Assembly (NCBI GenBank): GCA_902793335.1
Contig: CADBCZ010000005.1
Location: forward strand, 1-64,000
Length of the DNA stretch: 64,000 nt
Source of the DNA: an uncultured Lachnospiraceae bacterium
GTDB taxonomy: Bacteria > Bacillota > Clostridia > Lachnospirales > Lachnospiraceae
Reading direction: 5' to 3'
Part shown: in pieces, positions 51,777 through 60,587 of the stretch
How positions within the stretch are numbered: the first letter of the stretch is position 1
Layout of the letters: the number at the start of each line of letters is the position of its first letter
The notes under the pieces: model-generated
Told to the model about the DNA's origin: nothing
The model's input: the letters and a program-made list of their open reading frames with translations, nothing else
Databases searched by the model: none
Program-made: the position numbers and the translations under genes

Positions 51777-52565
51777 TTTTTGCTTTTCTATTCCCTGAAG
51801 GATTCTTTTTTCTTTCAGTTTTTTCTCAATATTTAACTTATCCCATAATCTTTTTAACTGTGTTTTGTGAACACACAGTTTTTCACTGCAGTTAGTACAT
51901 TTCAGATAAGCATTGGTATTCTCAGAAAATCTTTCCGGGTATTTCCAAACAGTTATCTCCCATCTTACCAGCAATATAACTGACGCTAAAAGAAGCGACC
52001 AGGTATATTTCCCCGGTACAAAGAACAGCGGTGTAAACATCATGGCATAGTCCCAATTATAAATTCGACATGTACTGCAACATTTATTCTTCAAAAACCA
52101 GCTCTGAAACGGACAGAAGAATAAAATACATATAATATCACATATAGAATACATAAGACTAAGCAACAACATTATACCCTGATCTAAAATATTTGTCATG
52201 TATAACGCACCTATACCCGCATTTAAAATTATCCATATAAACGCAACAATCACCGTTGCATTATCATCCTGAATAATTATATCAGTTTTACCCGTAGATA
52301 TATAATTATCCCTAAACTGTTTCTGACATCCCGGACTTTCCAAATGCGACGGAAAGAATCTAAGTATCATTTCAACCATAAATACAAGCCATATAATTGC
52401 CGGAACCACGGCAACAGCTCCGCTTGGTATTTCATTTAACGATACTTTTTTATTACCAGTTTTTACCAGAATATACCATAACAATCCACATATAAATAAA
52501 ATACTTCGGTACGTCAACTTAATATAATGTAATAATGTTACTTTTGTGATTTTTCTTCCATTCAT
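51771..52565 (-). CDS. Cys-rich multi-pass membrane protein of unknown function
   Basis: 264 residues; not recognised. About six hydrophobic segments. Cysteines cluster in FLKNKCCSTCRIYNWDYA and at the C-terminus in LKCTNCSEKLCVHKTQL, each able to bind a metal or form a rubredoxin-like knuckle. The tail after it is basic. The spacing of CC..C and C..C....C suggests Fe-S or zinc. It lies 27 bp after the small acidic peptide gene and may be cotranscribed with it. Confidence 0.55.
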   Translation of the reverse strand: MNGRKITKVTLLHYIKLTYRSILFICGLLWYILVKTGNKKVSLNEIPSGAVAVVPAIIWLVFMVEMILRFFPSHLESPGCQKQFRDNYISTGKTDIIIQDDNATVIVAFIWIILNAGIGALYMTNILDQGIMLLLSLMYSICDIICILFFCPFQSWFLKNKCCSTCRIYNWDYAMMFTPLFFVPGKYTWSLLLASVILLVRWEITVWKYPERFSENTNAYLKCTNCSEKLCVHKTQLKRLWDKLNIEKKLKEKRILQGIEKQKK

Positions 52566-52592
52566 AACTTTTCTCTTCTCCGGCTTTTCTAT

Positions 52593-52778
52593 TTATTTCT
52601 TGTCATCAATACGACCGTCTCCACGTGTGTCGGGTTCTGAAGAAGAATACAATTCTTCAGTAGTGTCTGATGAAGAAGAACACAATTCTTCGCCACTCTC
52701 CATTCCTACACAATTCTGTCTTTCATCGTATAATTTCATCTCATCACTAACATCCAATAGTTCAGTCTGATTAGCCAT
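52593..52778 (-). CDS. Small acidic peptide with internal repeats
   Basis: About 61 residues, start ATG at 52778 with GGAGGG 7 nt upstream. The C-terminal half has two copies of a unit EEL(C/Y)SSSxxD, coded by near-identical 20-bp repeats at about 52636 and 52671, each itself palindromic (GAAGAA...TTCTTC). Ser, Asp and Glu rich. No recognised family. A leader or precursor peptide modified by an unlinked enzyme is possible, but nothing here proves it. Confidence 0.45.
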   Translation of the reverse strand: MANQTELLDVSDEMKLYDERQNCVGMESGEELCSSSSDTTEELYSSSEPDTRGDGRIDDKK

Positions 52779-52870
52779 AATCAAGCCCTCCTTATGAATG
52801 TTTTTATATCAGGGCACCTGCTACTGATATAACAGCAGATGCCTTGCTATCTTGAATAGTATACCACAAT

Positions 52871-54562
52871 CTATGCTGTCTTTGTTGTGCTTTTTTCTGC
52901 TTTGAACCATTCCTTTGCATTCGGCACAATGCTGTTGCCATTACCTTTCATAACAAAGGTCAATTTAAAAGGATCCACAGTTCCGTCTTCGTTCGTTTCT
53001 CCAACGATAACCTTCTCTACAATACTTTCAAATACCACTCGGTCAAATTCATCCAGAATATCTCCTTCAGCCAGTGCTTTCTTAAGAGTTGCCATTCTCT
53101 TGCTGACATCCTTCTGGTTAGAAACATTCTCCTTAAGAATCGCTATAGACTCCTTTGATTTTTGAATCTTCACAGAAAGCTCCTCGTACTTTTCATCATA
53201 GGCTTCCTTGGATATTCCATCATCAAGATACAAGTCAGTAAGCTTCTTTCTGCGCTGTTCCAAATTGTCTAAAGCCTTCTGTTCCTTTTTCAGTCTGCCG
53301 ATATCTTCGTTATTTGTACTGACACTTTCAATCGTATCAATCACAGAATCAATTACATCATCAAAGTTACCGGCAAGCAACTTATAAGCCTCAAGAAATG
53401 CATTTTCCAAGATAGATTCATGCACTGACTTGCTGTTTGGGCAGTTATGCTTTCCTTTATTGGCGGCATTTCTGCAATACCAGACTGGAGTCTCGTATTT
53501 GGAGCTACTATGGAGAGTGCGCCTCGTCAGCTTCGTGCCACAAAAACCGCACTCGCACATACTGGAGAATGCATATTTCTTCGTGTACTTCTCCCTCTTT
53601 CCATCAGCCATTTTGTTGGACTGTCGATTTCTGGACAGGCGAATCTCCTTTGCCTGCTCCCACACCTCTCTGCTTACGATAGGTTCATGGTGGTCGTGAA
53701 CATAATATTGCTCCTCTTCGCCAAAATTTTCAATACGTCTCTTGGATATCGGATCAGTGGTAATGGTTTTCTGTAATAGTAAATCACCCTTGTACTTCTC
53801 ATTTTTTATAATGCCACGAACTCCGCTGTCCGTCCACTTTACCTGTCCTTTCTTATTTACTCTGCCTAATTCCGTTAATCGCCTAGCAATCGTATAAGTG
53901 CCATATCCCTGCAAATACAGTTCAAAAATCAGACGAACCGTTTCAGCCTCTGCTTCATTTACCGTAATGGTCTTATCTTCTGGATGATAGTCATAGCCAA
54001 GACATCCGTTAAAGCCCATAAGCTCTCCACGTTTCATCTTCATCTTAATACCCATCTTCACATTCTTGGATGTGGATTCCACTTCATTCTGTGCAAGTGT
54101 TCCCATAAGGGTAAGCATCATTTCTCCCTGCTCTGTCATTGTGTTGATATTCTCTTTTTCAAAAATAACTGCAATCCCTCTTTCCTTTAAAAGACGCACA
54201 TACTGCAGGATATCAACTGTGTTTCTGGAAAATCGTGATACAGACTTTGTCATAATCACATCAATCTTTCCTTCCATACAATCCTGAATCATTCTTTGAA
54301 ACTGTTCACGCTTATCCACCTTGGTTCCGGTAATCGATTCATCCGCATAAATGCCGACCATAACCCAGTCTCTGTTTTCTGAAATCTTTTCCTGATAATA
54401 CTTCTTCTGAGACTGAAAACTCTCAAGCTGTTCATCATCATCCGTGCTGACACGTACATATGCCGCAACTCTCTGTCTTGTAATAACAAGCGGATTCCCC
54501 TCATAATCCCTCTTGCGAAGAATTGGACCCTCCACTGCCTTAATAACTTCTACTTCTGCCAT
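52871..54562 (-). CDS. Large serine recombinase
   Basis: 563 residues. Resolvase domain with catalytic Ser in VAAYVRVSTDDDEQLESFQS, a recombinase domain (about 190-300; GVRGIIKNEKYKGDLLLQKT), a zinc ribbon (CECGFCGTKL...CRN...HNCPNS), a coiled coil (about 405-490) and a C-terminal tail. Such enzymes integrate and excise phages, ICEs and transposons. It marks the left part of a mobile element; attachment sites were not found. TGEQGEMM-type details point to the Tn4451/TnpX-like group in Clostridia. Confidence 0.93.
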   Translation of the reverse strand: MAEVEVIKAVEGPILRKRDYEGNPLVITRQRVAAYVRVSTDDDEQLESFQSQKKYYQEKISENRDWVMVGIYADESITGTKVDKREQFQRMIQDCMEGKIDVIMTKSVSRFSRNTVDILQYVRLLKERGIAVIFEKENINTMTEQGEMMLTLMGTLAQNEVESTSKNVKMGIKMKMKRGELMGFNGCLGYDYHPEDKTITVNEAEAETVRLIFELYLQGYGTYTIARRLTELGRVNKKGQVKWTDSGVRGIIKNEKYKGDLLLQKTITTDPISKRRIENFGEEEQYYVHDHHEPIVSREVWEQAKEIRLSRNRQSNKMADGKREKYTKKYAFSSMCECGFCGTKLTRRTLHSSSKYETPVWYCRNAANKGKHNCPNSKSVHESILENAFLEAYKLLAGNFDDVIDSVIDTIESVSTNNEDIGRLKKEQKALDNLEQRRKKLTDLYLDDGISKEAYDEKYEELSVKIQKSKESIAILKENVSNQKDVSKRMATLKKALAEGDILDEFDRVVFESIVEKVIVGETNEDGTVDPFKLTFVMKGNGNSIVPNAKEWFKAEKSTTKTA

Positions 54563-54745
54563 AATTAAAATCCTCCTTTGAATCTGTGCTGGTGATTTCC
54601 TTCACACCAAGCATACTAAAAAATGAAAATATGAACGAATGTGTGAATCAATTAATTCTTTCTCATATTGCTCCACACAAAAACAGAGTCTACAATGCAT
54701 CTTCACACATGCAGACTCTGCTTACCCCAATACAACAACCAATTA

Positions 54746-54937
54746 CTAAGCAACTCGCTTTCCTGTATCGGATTTAAAATATTCAGACTCCAGAATATGA
54801 TACGAACTCATAATCTTATTCTTTGCCAGAATATACTCATTCTCTGAAATCAATCCAAGACGAACCAGCTTTCTTAGAACTGCCATCTTTTTACTAAATT
54901 CCAGACACTTGCCTGCCTCCATCTGATAACATTCCAT
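54746..54937 (-). CDS. Small SHOCT-like protein next to the recombinase
   Basis: 63 residues. FSKKMAVLRKLVRLGLISEN then EYILAKNKIMSSYHI fits the short C-terminal (SHOCT) type helical motif. Proteins of this kind are often found beside serine recombinases in Lachnospiraceae elements; role unknown, perhaps a recombination directionality or DNA-binding helper. GGGAGGAGG precedes the ATG. Confidence 0.6.
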   Translation of the reverse strand: MECYQMEAGKCLEFSKKMAVLRKLVRLGLISENEYILAKNKIMSSYHILESEYFKSDTGKRVA

Positions 54938-54990
54938 AGCAAGACCTCCTCCCTTAATTCTGTTTTATTTGCAAATCACGAACAGTCAAT

Positions 54991-55016
54991 CGCAAGAACA
55001 AACCGCAAGAACAAAC
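54991..55016. repeat. Tandem 13-bp direct repeats
   Basis: CGCAAGAACAAAC occurs twice head-to-tail, exact, in the divergent promoter region of the element. It may be a binding site for an element-encoded regulator or recombinase helper. Confidence 0.7.
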
Positions 55017-55040
55017 ATTTCATTTCTTTCAAATAGTTGT

Positions 55041-55069
55041 AGAACATATGTTTGTTTTGTGTTATACTA
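55041..55069 (+). promoter_or_regulatory. LexA-like box and -10 of the element's plus-strand operon
   Basis: AGAACATATGTTTG (55041-55054) matches 12 of 14 positions of the Gram-positive SOS box CGAACRNRYGTTYC. TATACT follows at 55064-55069. SOS induction of mobile elements is known; no lexA gene lies in the window. Confidence 0.5.
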
Positions 55070-55101
55070 ATTCTATCGACCAGCTCGCATTCGTACGATT
55101 C

Positions 55102-55133
55102 GAGTAATACTTTTATTCTTAAAAAGATTACTC
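55102..55133 (+). other. Leader hairpin upstream of the first accessory gene
   Basis: GAGTAATACTTTT (55102-55114) and AAAAAGATTACTC (55121-55133) form a 7-bp perfect stem plus AT pairs. It is followed by CCTATAGGAG and AGGAGGGG sequences but no start codon, so the leader could fold or encode a very short peptide; the open frame at 55052-55234 has no support. Confidence 0.4.
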
Positions 55134-55234
55134 CCTCACCTATAGGAGATTTAGGAGGGGTTTTGCGGAAGTGTTTTTTAAAAAAGTTGCAAAAAAATAT
55201 GAAAATGTATCTACAAGGCAGGTTTTACAGATAA

Positions 55235-55681
55235 ATGAACATTAGAAAACATCAGGAATTGCTAGACTTCTGGGAATATTCCCACGGCTTTGACAGTGAA
55301 GACGGAACCGTTCCCATAGATGAGGATGTTACCTTTGAGGCAACCCGGCAGGAATTACAAATCGAATTAGAGCATTTTGATGAAATGGAGCTGGAGCTGG
55401 AACTGCATCCCATAAAGGATGATGATATCCAGCCGGAGGATGAGCACCCGAATAAGACTATATTAAAAAGGGAGCTTCGTGCCATTGCCCTAAAGCGACT
55501 TGAGGATGGTGCCCGGACTGTTTCAGACTTTGAGGAAGTGATAAAGGAATGGGATCATTTGGATTCCAACCGTGAGCGCAAGGAGCGATATCATGAAATT
55601 GGCAGGGAAAACCTAGACAGCAAGAAAGATGTGGCACCACTTGCCATTGTTATCCCGGCTCCTATCAATCATGCTTACTAG
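55235..55681 (+). CDS. Acidic accessory protein of unknown function
   Basis: 148 residues; not recognised. Acidic, largely helical (EATRQELQIELEHFDEMELE), no Cys or catalytic motif. Position just before a sigma-like HTH gene (9 bp apart) in a recombinase element suggests an element-regulatory or maintenance role. The ribosome binding site is weak. Confidence 0.55.
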   Translation: MNIRKHQELLDFWEYSHGFDSEDGTVPIDEDVTFEATRQELQIELEHFDEMELELELHPIKDDDIQPEDEHPNKTILKRELRAIALKRLEDGARTVSDFEEVIKEWDHLDSNRERKERYHEIGRENLDSKKDVAPLAIVIPAPINHAY

Positions 55682-55690
55682 CGACAGCTT

Positions 55691-56188
55691 ATGAAGGGAG
55701 ACTTTATAGACATCATCTCTAATTGCCCATACGAAATGTACAATTCCCTATCTGACGAGGACTATTCCAAAATTATTTATGACCTAAAGGACGACCACAA
55801 GGAACTGATATACTTCCTATATCTTAGAGATTTCACAACTAATCAGTTAGCTGCCTTGCGTAATCAGAGCGACCGCAACATTCGTGGTGTCCGCTCTACT
55901 ATCCTTGGACAGATTGAGAAAAAGGTTCTTATGATACTGGTGGACAGACAGGAAGAAGATTTCCCTTTTACCAATGGTAATCTTACCATGGAAGAACTGG
56001 ACTTCCTTACAAGACATGAAGAAGAGATACCGGCTACCTTGGAAAAGCTTAATAAAGAGAAGCTGGCTCTTTTAAAGGAAATCGGTGTTGTGGTAAGAAG
56101 AATTACCAGAGAACAGGAAAAGCGAGCGAAGGAAGAAGCCAAGAAATGCAAGAAAAATAATCGGGCGAATCGAAAAAAAGAAGTTTAA
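55691..56188 (+). CDS. Sigma-70-region-4-like helix-turn-helix protein
   Basis: 165 residues. About residues 35-85 read as a sigma region 4 style HTH (LIYFLYLRDFTTNQLAALRN, then QSDRNIRGVRSTILGQIEKK). No region 2 is present, so it is a regulator rather than a full sigma factor. The C-terminus is a basic coiled segment (REQEKRAKEEAKKCKKNNRA). Probably controls genes on the element. Confidence 0.6.
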   Translation: MKGDFIDIISNCPYEMYNSLSDEDYSKIIYDLKDDHKELIYFLYLRDFTTNQLAALRNQSDRNIRGVRSTILGQIEKKVLMILVDRQEEDFPFTNGNLTMEELDFLTRHEEEIPATLEKLNKEKLALLKEIGVVVRRITREQEKRAKEEAKKCKKNNRANRKKEV

Positions 56189-56243
56189 AAATGCATATAG
56201 ACATGCTATGATAGTAATAGTTTTTGCAAAGAAAGGAATTACT

Positions 56244-57149
56244 ATGAAGAATATCTTTCAGAAATCCAGTTCCAACTGGGTGAAATATGATAAATACGAA
56301 TGGCGAACAGCCACAAACGGAAAATGTTATATTACACCTTCTGCGGATGCCAAGCCATCAATATACAATCCTATCAAGGATTATGAAAAGCTGGTGCTGA
56401 CCGCCATCAATATTGGCACTAATACCATGAATAGAGCTGATGAAGCAGAATTAAAAGAATCCATTATGAATTTTGTAAACGAATACGGTATGCTTGGACT
56501 TATGACAGCCCTTCCTACCACACCGGATTTCATTACATACGAGGCCGTCTATCTGCCAAAGAATCATTTTATTAAAGAAGAAAGTATTTCTACAGAGAAG
56601 TATCTGTCCTACTTCTTCCCGTTTGACAAGATTGATTTCCGCAAGATGGGTGTGGAATCCAGTTGGAGTACGGACAGTGTGGAAATGATTGCCTTGATTA
56701 TGACCATGAAGAACAAGCCACAGGCTGTGATGATGAGCTTTCAGAAAGAATATGCTGAACCCTATGAGTGGCTTGTGGAAGTATTCCGTGACTGGGCATT
56801 TACCTTTTTCTCCAGTTTTCTGTATTATCAGGACTATGACAGACTGGATGAGAATGAGCGTAACCTGTACCGTCAGGGAATTGCTGCTTTCGGCGGTGTG
56901 GCACCCACCTACCGTATAGAACTGAGAGAGCGTCCTACCATTGTTTGGGACTTCAATTCCTTATTGTTATGCGTACAGATGATGTTTTCCTTTATGCTGA
57001 CGGATGAAAACTCCAGCATGAAGGTATGTAAGCATTGTGGAAAGGCTTTTATTGCCACCCGACCAAATATGGAATTCTGTTCACCGCAATGTAAGAACCA
57101 GTACAATGTGTATAAGAGCAGAGCCAAGAAGAACGATACACCAAGATAG
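56244..57149 (+). CDS. Protein with C-terminal zinc finger
   Basis: About 301 residues from the ATG at 56244 (AAAGGA upstream; the longer frame to 56208 is not needed). The C-terminus has a four-Cys knuckle: VCKHCGKAFIATRPNMEFC then SPQCKNQYNVYKSRAKK. This kind of C-terminal finger is common in accessory DNA-binding proteins of the CGNR type. The large N-terminal part is not recognised. It lies between the HTH and RhuM genes in one operon. Confidence 0.55.
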   Translation: MKNIFQKSSSNWVKYDKYEWRTATNGKCYITPSADAKPSIYNPIKDYEKLVLTAINIGTNTMNRADEAELKESIMNFVNEYGMLGLMTALPTTPDFITYEAVYLPKNHFIKEESISTEKYLSYFFPFDKIDFRKMGVESSWSTDSVEMIALIMTMKNKPQAVMMSFQKEYAEPYEWLVEVFRDWAFTFFSSFLYYQDYDRLDENERNLYRQGIAAFGGVAPTYRIELRERPTIVWDFNSLLLCVQMMFSFMLTDENSSMKVCKHCGKAFIATRPNMEFCSPQCKNQYNVYKSRAKKNDTPR

Positions 57150-57162
57150 GAGGACGGCGTAT

Positions 57163-58161
57163 ATGAATCATTCAAATATTATTATGTACACAACCGAAGA
57201 CGGTTTGACGAAAATAGAAACTACCTTTGAGGAAGATACTGTATGGCTATCCACTGACCAGATGGCAGAACTGTTTCAGCGTGACAAATCCACTATATCA
57301 CGCCATATCAAAAAAATCTTTGAAGAGGGTGAATTACAACGAATTTCAGTTGTTGCAAATTTTGCAACAACTGCCGCCGACGGAAAAACCTACAATGTCG
57401 ATTACTATAATCTCGATGTAATCATCTCCGTAGGATACCGTGTGAAATCCCACCGTGGTACACAGTTCCGTATCTGGGCTATGGGAATATTAAAAGAATA
57501 CATGAAAAAGGGATTTGCATTAGACGATGACCGTTTGAAAAGACTTGGCGGCGGCAATTACTTTGATGAATTACTTGCCCGTATCAGAGATATCCGCTCC
57601 TCTGAAAAGGTATTCTGGAGAAAGGTTCTGGAAATCTATGCTACCAGTATCGATTATGATCCCCATGCCGAGAGTTCCATCTTATTCTTCAAGCAGGTTC
57701 AGAATAAGATGCACTGGGCAGCTCACAAGCACACAGCCGCAGAAGTTATTTACCAGCGTGCCGACGCTGAAAAAGATAATATGGGACTTACCTCATGGGC
57801 TAGTGACACCATCCGTCGCTCAGATGTGGAAGTTGCCAAAAATTATCTTACGGAGCAGGAACTTGATGCTCTCAACAAGATTGTTACTGCCTATCTTGAT
57901 ATCGCCGAGGTACATGCTCTTAACAAAGAGCCTATGTATATGAAAGACTGGCTGGAAACCATTGACGATTATCTGAAAATGACCCGCCGTGATATTCTTA
58001 CCAGCAGCGGACATATCAGCCATAAGCAGGCTATTGAAAAAGCTCATACAGAATATGATAAATACAAGAATCGTCTGGAAGATACACTCTCTCCTGTTGA
58101 AAAGGATTTTATTGAAAGTATCGGTATTCTGGAACATATTACCGACAATTCAAAAAAATAA
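57163..58161 (+). CDS. rhuM: RhuM family protein
   Basis: About 332 residues from the ATG at 57163 (AGGAGG 7 nt upstream). MAELFQRDKSTISRHIKKIF near the N-terminus is a winged HTH, followed by DVIISVGYRVKSHRGTQFRI, GILKEYMKKGFALDDDRLK and ARIRDIRSSEKVFWRKVLEI, the RhuM core. RhuM proteins are found in genomic islands and defence loci; function is not proven (a Fic-linked or toxin role has been proposed for relatives). A hairpin follows. Confidence 0.85.
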   Translation: MNHSNIIMYTTEDGLTKIETTFEEDTVWLSTDQMAELFQRDKSTISRHIKKIFEEGELQRISVVANFATTAADGKTYNVDYYNLDVIISVGYRVKSHRGTQFRIWAMGILKEYMKKGFALDDDRLKRLGGGNYFDELLARIRDIRSSEKVFWRKVLEIYATSIDYDPHAESSILFFKQVQNKMHWAAHKHTAAEVIYQRADAEKDNMGLTSWASDTIRRSDVEVAKNYLTEQELDALNKIVTAYLDIAEVHALNKEPMYMKDWLETIDDYLKMTRRDILTSSGHISHKQAIEKAHTEYDKYKNRLEDTLSPVEKDFIESIGILEHITDNSKK

Positions 58162-58174
58162 CATTTTATTAAGT

Positions 58175-58216
58175 CCTATATTCTGAATGTATATTTTTTA
58201 GCTTTCAGAATGTAGG
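58175..58216 (+). terminator. Hairpin after rhuM
   Basis: CCTATATTCTGAA (58175-58187) pairs with TTCAGAATGTAGG (58204-58216) with a mismatch; the loop holds ATTTTTTA. It may end the operon in both directions. Beyond it, 58217-58303 has only a 13-codon ATG frame on the minus strand (58250-58303 region), likely a remnant. Confidence 0.55.
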
Positions 58217-58303
58217 GCATCAAATCAAAAATGCTGGTTTTATGAGTTATTCCACCGCCTCTATTTCATCAAATGATACTCTTTTCATACCATTTTCACC
58301 TCT

Positions 58304-58990
58304 TTACAGCACTACGATATCATCATATAAACAATAGAACATATCCTCAACTTCCGTATCCTCGTGGAAATGTCCGAAATACCATGCCGTAAAATCTGTA
58401 TTATCAGCTACTCTCTGGAGATACTGTCTTAACTCTACTTCATCATCCGACATTTCTCCATACCCCATAGCTGCAACGACCTCTCTCGGACCAGAATGAG
58501 TTAGAATATAATCCACTTGAAAATCTACTTTTTCAAGATTGTGCCACCCCTCTTCATATTCCCTCCGATTAGGTATCTCTTCTGGGAACCACGATACCCC
58601 TTCCGTGCGATACATTTTATCAATACTATAGGCTCCGCCAAAAGTAAAAAAGCGTGTTGCATCTATCTCGAAAACCTGTCCTCTCATCAGATGGATTATT
58701 CCGCTCTCAACAAAATGAACTTTTCCCCCATTCCATGTATCAATACCATATGAATTAAGTTGTTCAAAATTCTCATGATTTCCCTCTACAAATAATATAG
58801 TAACAGGAAGATTTCTTAATACACTTCGGGTTTCAGCCTCTTCTGATGCAGAGAAACCACATACACCCACATCACCGCATATAATAAGATAATCTTCCGA
58901 TGTATATTCACCCTCATGTTCATCAAAGAATTTAACAATCTTGCCGATATCAATCATCCCATGCGTATCTCCAGATATAATAAAACTCAT
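58304..58990 (-). CDS. Calcineurin-like metallophosphoesterase 1
   Basis: About 228 residues from the ATG at 58990. Metal-binding motifs: SFIISGDTHGMIDI (GDxH), DYLIICGDVGVCGFS (GD), LFVEGNHENFEQL (GNHE), ILTHSGPREVVA and YFGHFHEDTEVED (GHxH). A two-metal phosphatase of nucleotides or phosphoproteins; substrate unknown. Last of the four related genes. Confidence 0.85.
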   Translation of the reverse strand: MSFIISGDTHGMIDIGKIVKFFDEHEGEYTSEDYLIICGDVGVCGFSASEEAETRSVLRNLPVTILFVEGNHENFEQLNSYGIDTWNGGKVHFVESGIIHLMRGQVFEIDATRFFTFGGAYSIDKMYRTEGVSWFPEEIPNRREYEEGWHNLEKVDFQVDYILTHSGPREVVAAMGYGEMSDDEVELRQYLQRVADNTDFTAWYFGHFHEDTEVEDMFYCLYDDIVVL

Positions 58991-59009
58991 AATTATTATC
59001 TCCCTTCCA

Positions 59010-59834
59010 TCATTGGTACTTGTCAAAAGTTCTAACAGGAATCATCTTACTATTTTCAACCTGATAATAATTTCCATTTCCTTCATCGTAAGCCAATAAC
59101 AACAGTTTTCCGCCCTTATAGACCGATCCGTCAATATAGTAATGACTTTCTCCATCGTAAAATACATCGTGATAATTTCGATCATCAGCAAGATCTCTGG
59201 TACCTGTTCCAACATGCCCCGCTATTATCGTTTTATAGAACTTCCCCTTCGTCGCGGGGAACTTACCAAGAAGAATACTATCAGATGTACCCCACATCCA
59301 ATACTCTCCTGCTTCTTCATCTACTCCTGCATGAACAAATATCTGACTTTCTGATTCAAAATACAAAGGCATCTGCTGAATCCACCAGATCAGCTTTTCA
59401 TGATTGGAAAGAATCATCTGAACTGCTTCTCTGTTGATTGTCTCCATGGAACAGGTTCTCGATATCTGATTAAGGAAATCCATCTTCTGGTCTGATACAA
59501 ATGTCCTTATAGTATTTGCTCCATACTCAAAATCTGTGCGAAGCCAATCATTAAAAGTCATATAATCTTCCGATTCATCGGAATACGGGTTTCTGTAATC
59601 ATCAATCCACTCTAAAAACATCTGCTCATGATTTCCCTTAAGGACTACAACTTTTTCTTCTCCGTATTCCTTCTGTAAATCCCAGATATACTTCAAAACC
59701 TGATATGAGCTATCACCGTAATCAATATAGTCTCCTAGAAAAATAATGCGATTATCCCCACTGAGTTCAACTTGTTCCATCTGCTTTTGAAGTTCTTCAA
59801 TGCATCCATGAATGTCACTTATAGCATATATCAT
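59010..59834 (-). CDS. Calcineurin-like metallophosphoesterase 2
   Basis: 274 residues. IYAISDIHGCIEELQKQ, IIFLGDYIDYGDSSYQV, VVVLKGNHEQMFLEWID, IFVHAGVDEEAGEYW and IIAGHVGTGTRDLAD. This is the PPP (protein phosphatase/ApaH) arrangement. Its start overlaps gene 3's stop by 4 bp and its 3' end is close to gene 1. Confidence 0.87.
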   Translation of the reverse strand: MIYAISDIHGCIEELQKQMEQVELSGDNRIIFLGDYIDYGDSSYQVLKYIWDLQKEYGEEKVVVLKGNHEQMFLEWIDDYRNPYSDESEDYMTFNDWLRTDFEYGANTIRTFVSDQKMDFLNQISRTCSMETINREAVQMILSNHEKLIWWIQQMPLYFESESQIFVHAGVDEEAGEYWMWGTSDSILLGKFPATKGKFYKTIIAGHVGTGTRDLADDRNYHDVFYDGESHYYIDGSVYKGGKLLLLAYDEGNGNYYQVENSKMIPVRTFDKYQ

Positions 59835-60565
59835 ATATTAATCTCCTCCATTTCATTGGACGTTGAATAATACTCTTCTCCAGTGTCCAAACATAAGGCA
59901 GCCAGCCTTCCTCCAGGATAAGATGCTCCACAATCAATTGCTATATGGTTGTTTCGCCGGTAAATATAACCAGGATGCGGATTATCTTCAATCGTCTGCG
60001 TTGGTGTATGTCCCGTTATAACATATGTATCCTCAAAATACCGCACATCATAGTCCGCTCTCACCCATATCAACTCATGAAGTGAATAATCCTCTATATC
60101 CTTTTCCGGCGAATAGTTTCCTAAGCCTGCGTGAACCAGCAGATAGTCTTTATCATTAATCGATACCTCTTCATATATCAAAAACTCCTTTATAAAATTT
60201 ATAACATCTTGTTTTTCCTCTGAATCCAATTGGCTAAACTCATTGATTGTTGATTTGCTTCCATTATATTGCCAGGTCACCAAATTATCCAGCATTTCTT
60301 CATCCAATTCCTCTATGGACATATCCGTGATTTCTTTCATCAAGAATTCCAGACATTCTAACGCCATAAGCTCATGGTTACCAACCATACATATAGCGTT
60401 TGGCATTTCCATGAGCTTCCTAAGAGTCTTTATGGGATGTGGTCCCCGGTCAAGTACATCCCCTAAAATATAAAGCGTATCCGTTTCCTTAAGTTTGATC
60501 TTATCAAGCAACTCCATGAACATATCATATTGTCCATGAATATCTGAAATAACATATGTAGCCAT
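59831..60565 (-). CDS. PPP-type protein phosphatase/ApaH-like phosphoesterase 3
   Basis: 244 residues. TYVISDIHGQYDMFMELLDK, YILGDVLDRGPHPIKTL (GDxxDRG), ICMVGNHELMALECLEF (GNHE), LLVHAGLGNYSPEKD, VITGHTPTQTIEDN. All PPP residues are present, close to bacterial Ser/Thr phosphatases and diadenosine-tetraphosphatases. Four-bp coupling to the next gene. The target is not known. Confidence 0.88.
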   Translation of the reverse strand: MATYVISDIHGQYDMFMELLDKIKLKETDTLYILGDVLDRGPHPIKTLRKLMEMPNAICMVGNHELMALECLEFLMKEITDMSIEELDEEMLDNLVTWQYNGSKSTINEFSQLDSEEKQDVINFIKEFLIYEEVSINDKDYLLVHAGLGNYSPEKDIEDYSLHELIWVRADYDVRYFEDTYVITGHTPTQTIEDNPHPGYIYRRNNHIAIDCGASYPGGRLAALCLDTGEEYYSTSNEMEEINI

Positions 60566-60587
60566 TGTGCAGAATCTCCTTACTCGT

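Noticed and set aside
55052-55234. 60-residue plus-strand ORF
   Set aside because: It starts inside the LexA-like box/-10 region, includes the leader hairpin, and lacks a ribosome binding site.
58250-58303. 13-codon minus-strand gene with good ribosome binding site (MKRVSFDEIEAVE)
   Set aside because: Too short to support; probably a remnant of a gene cut at the edge of the mobile element.
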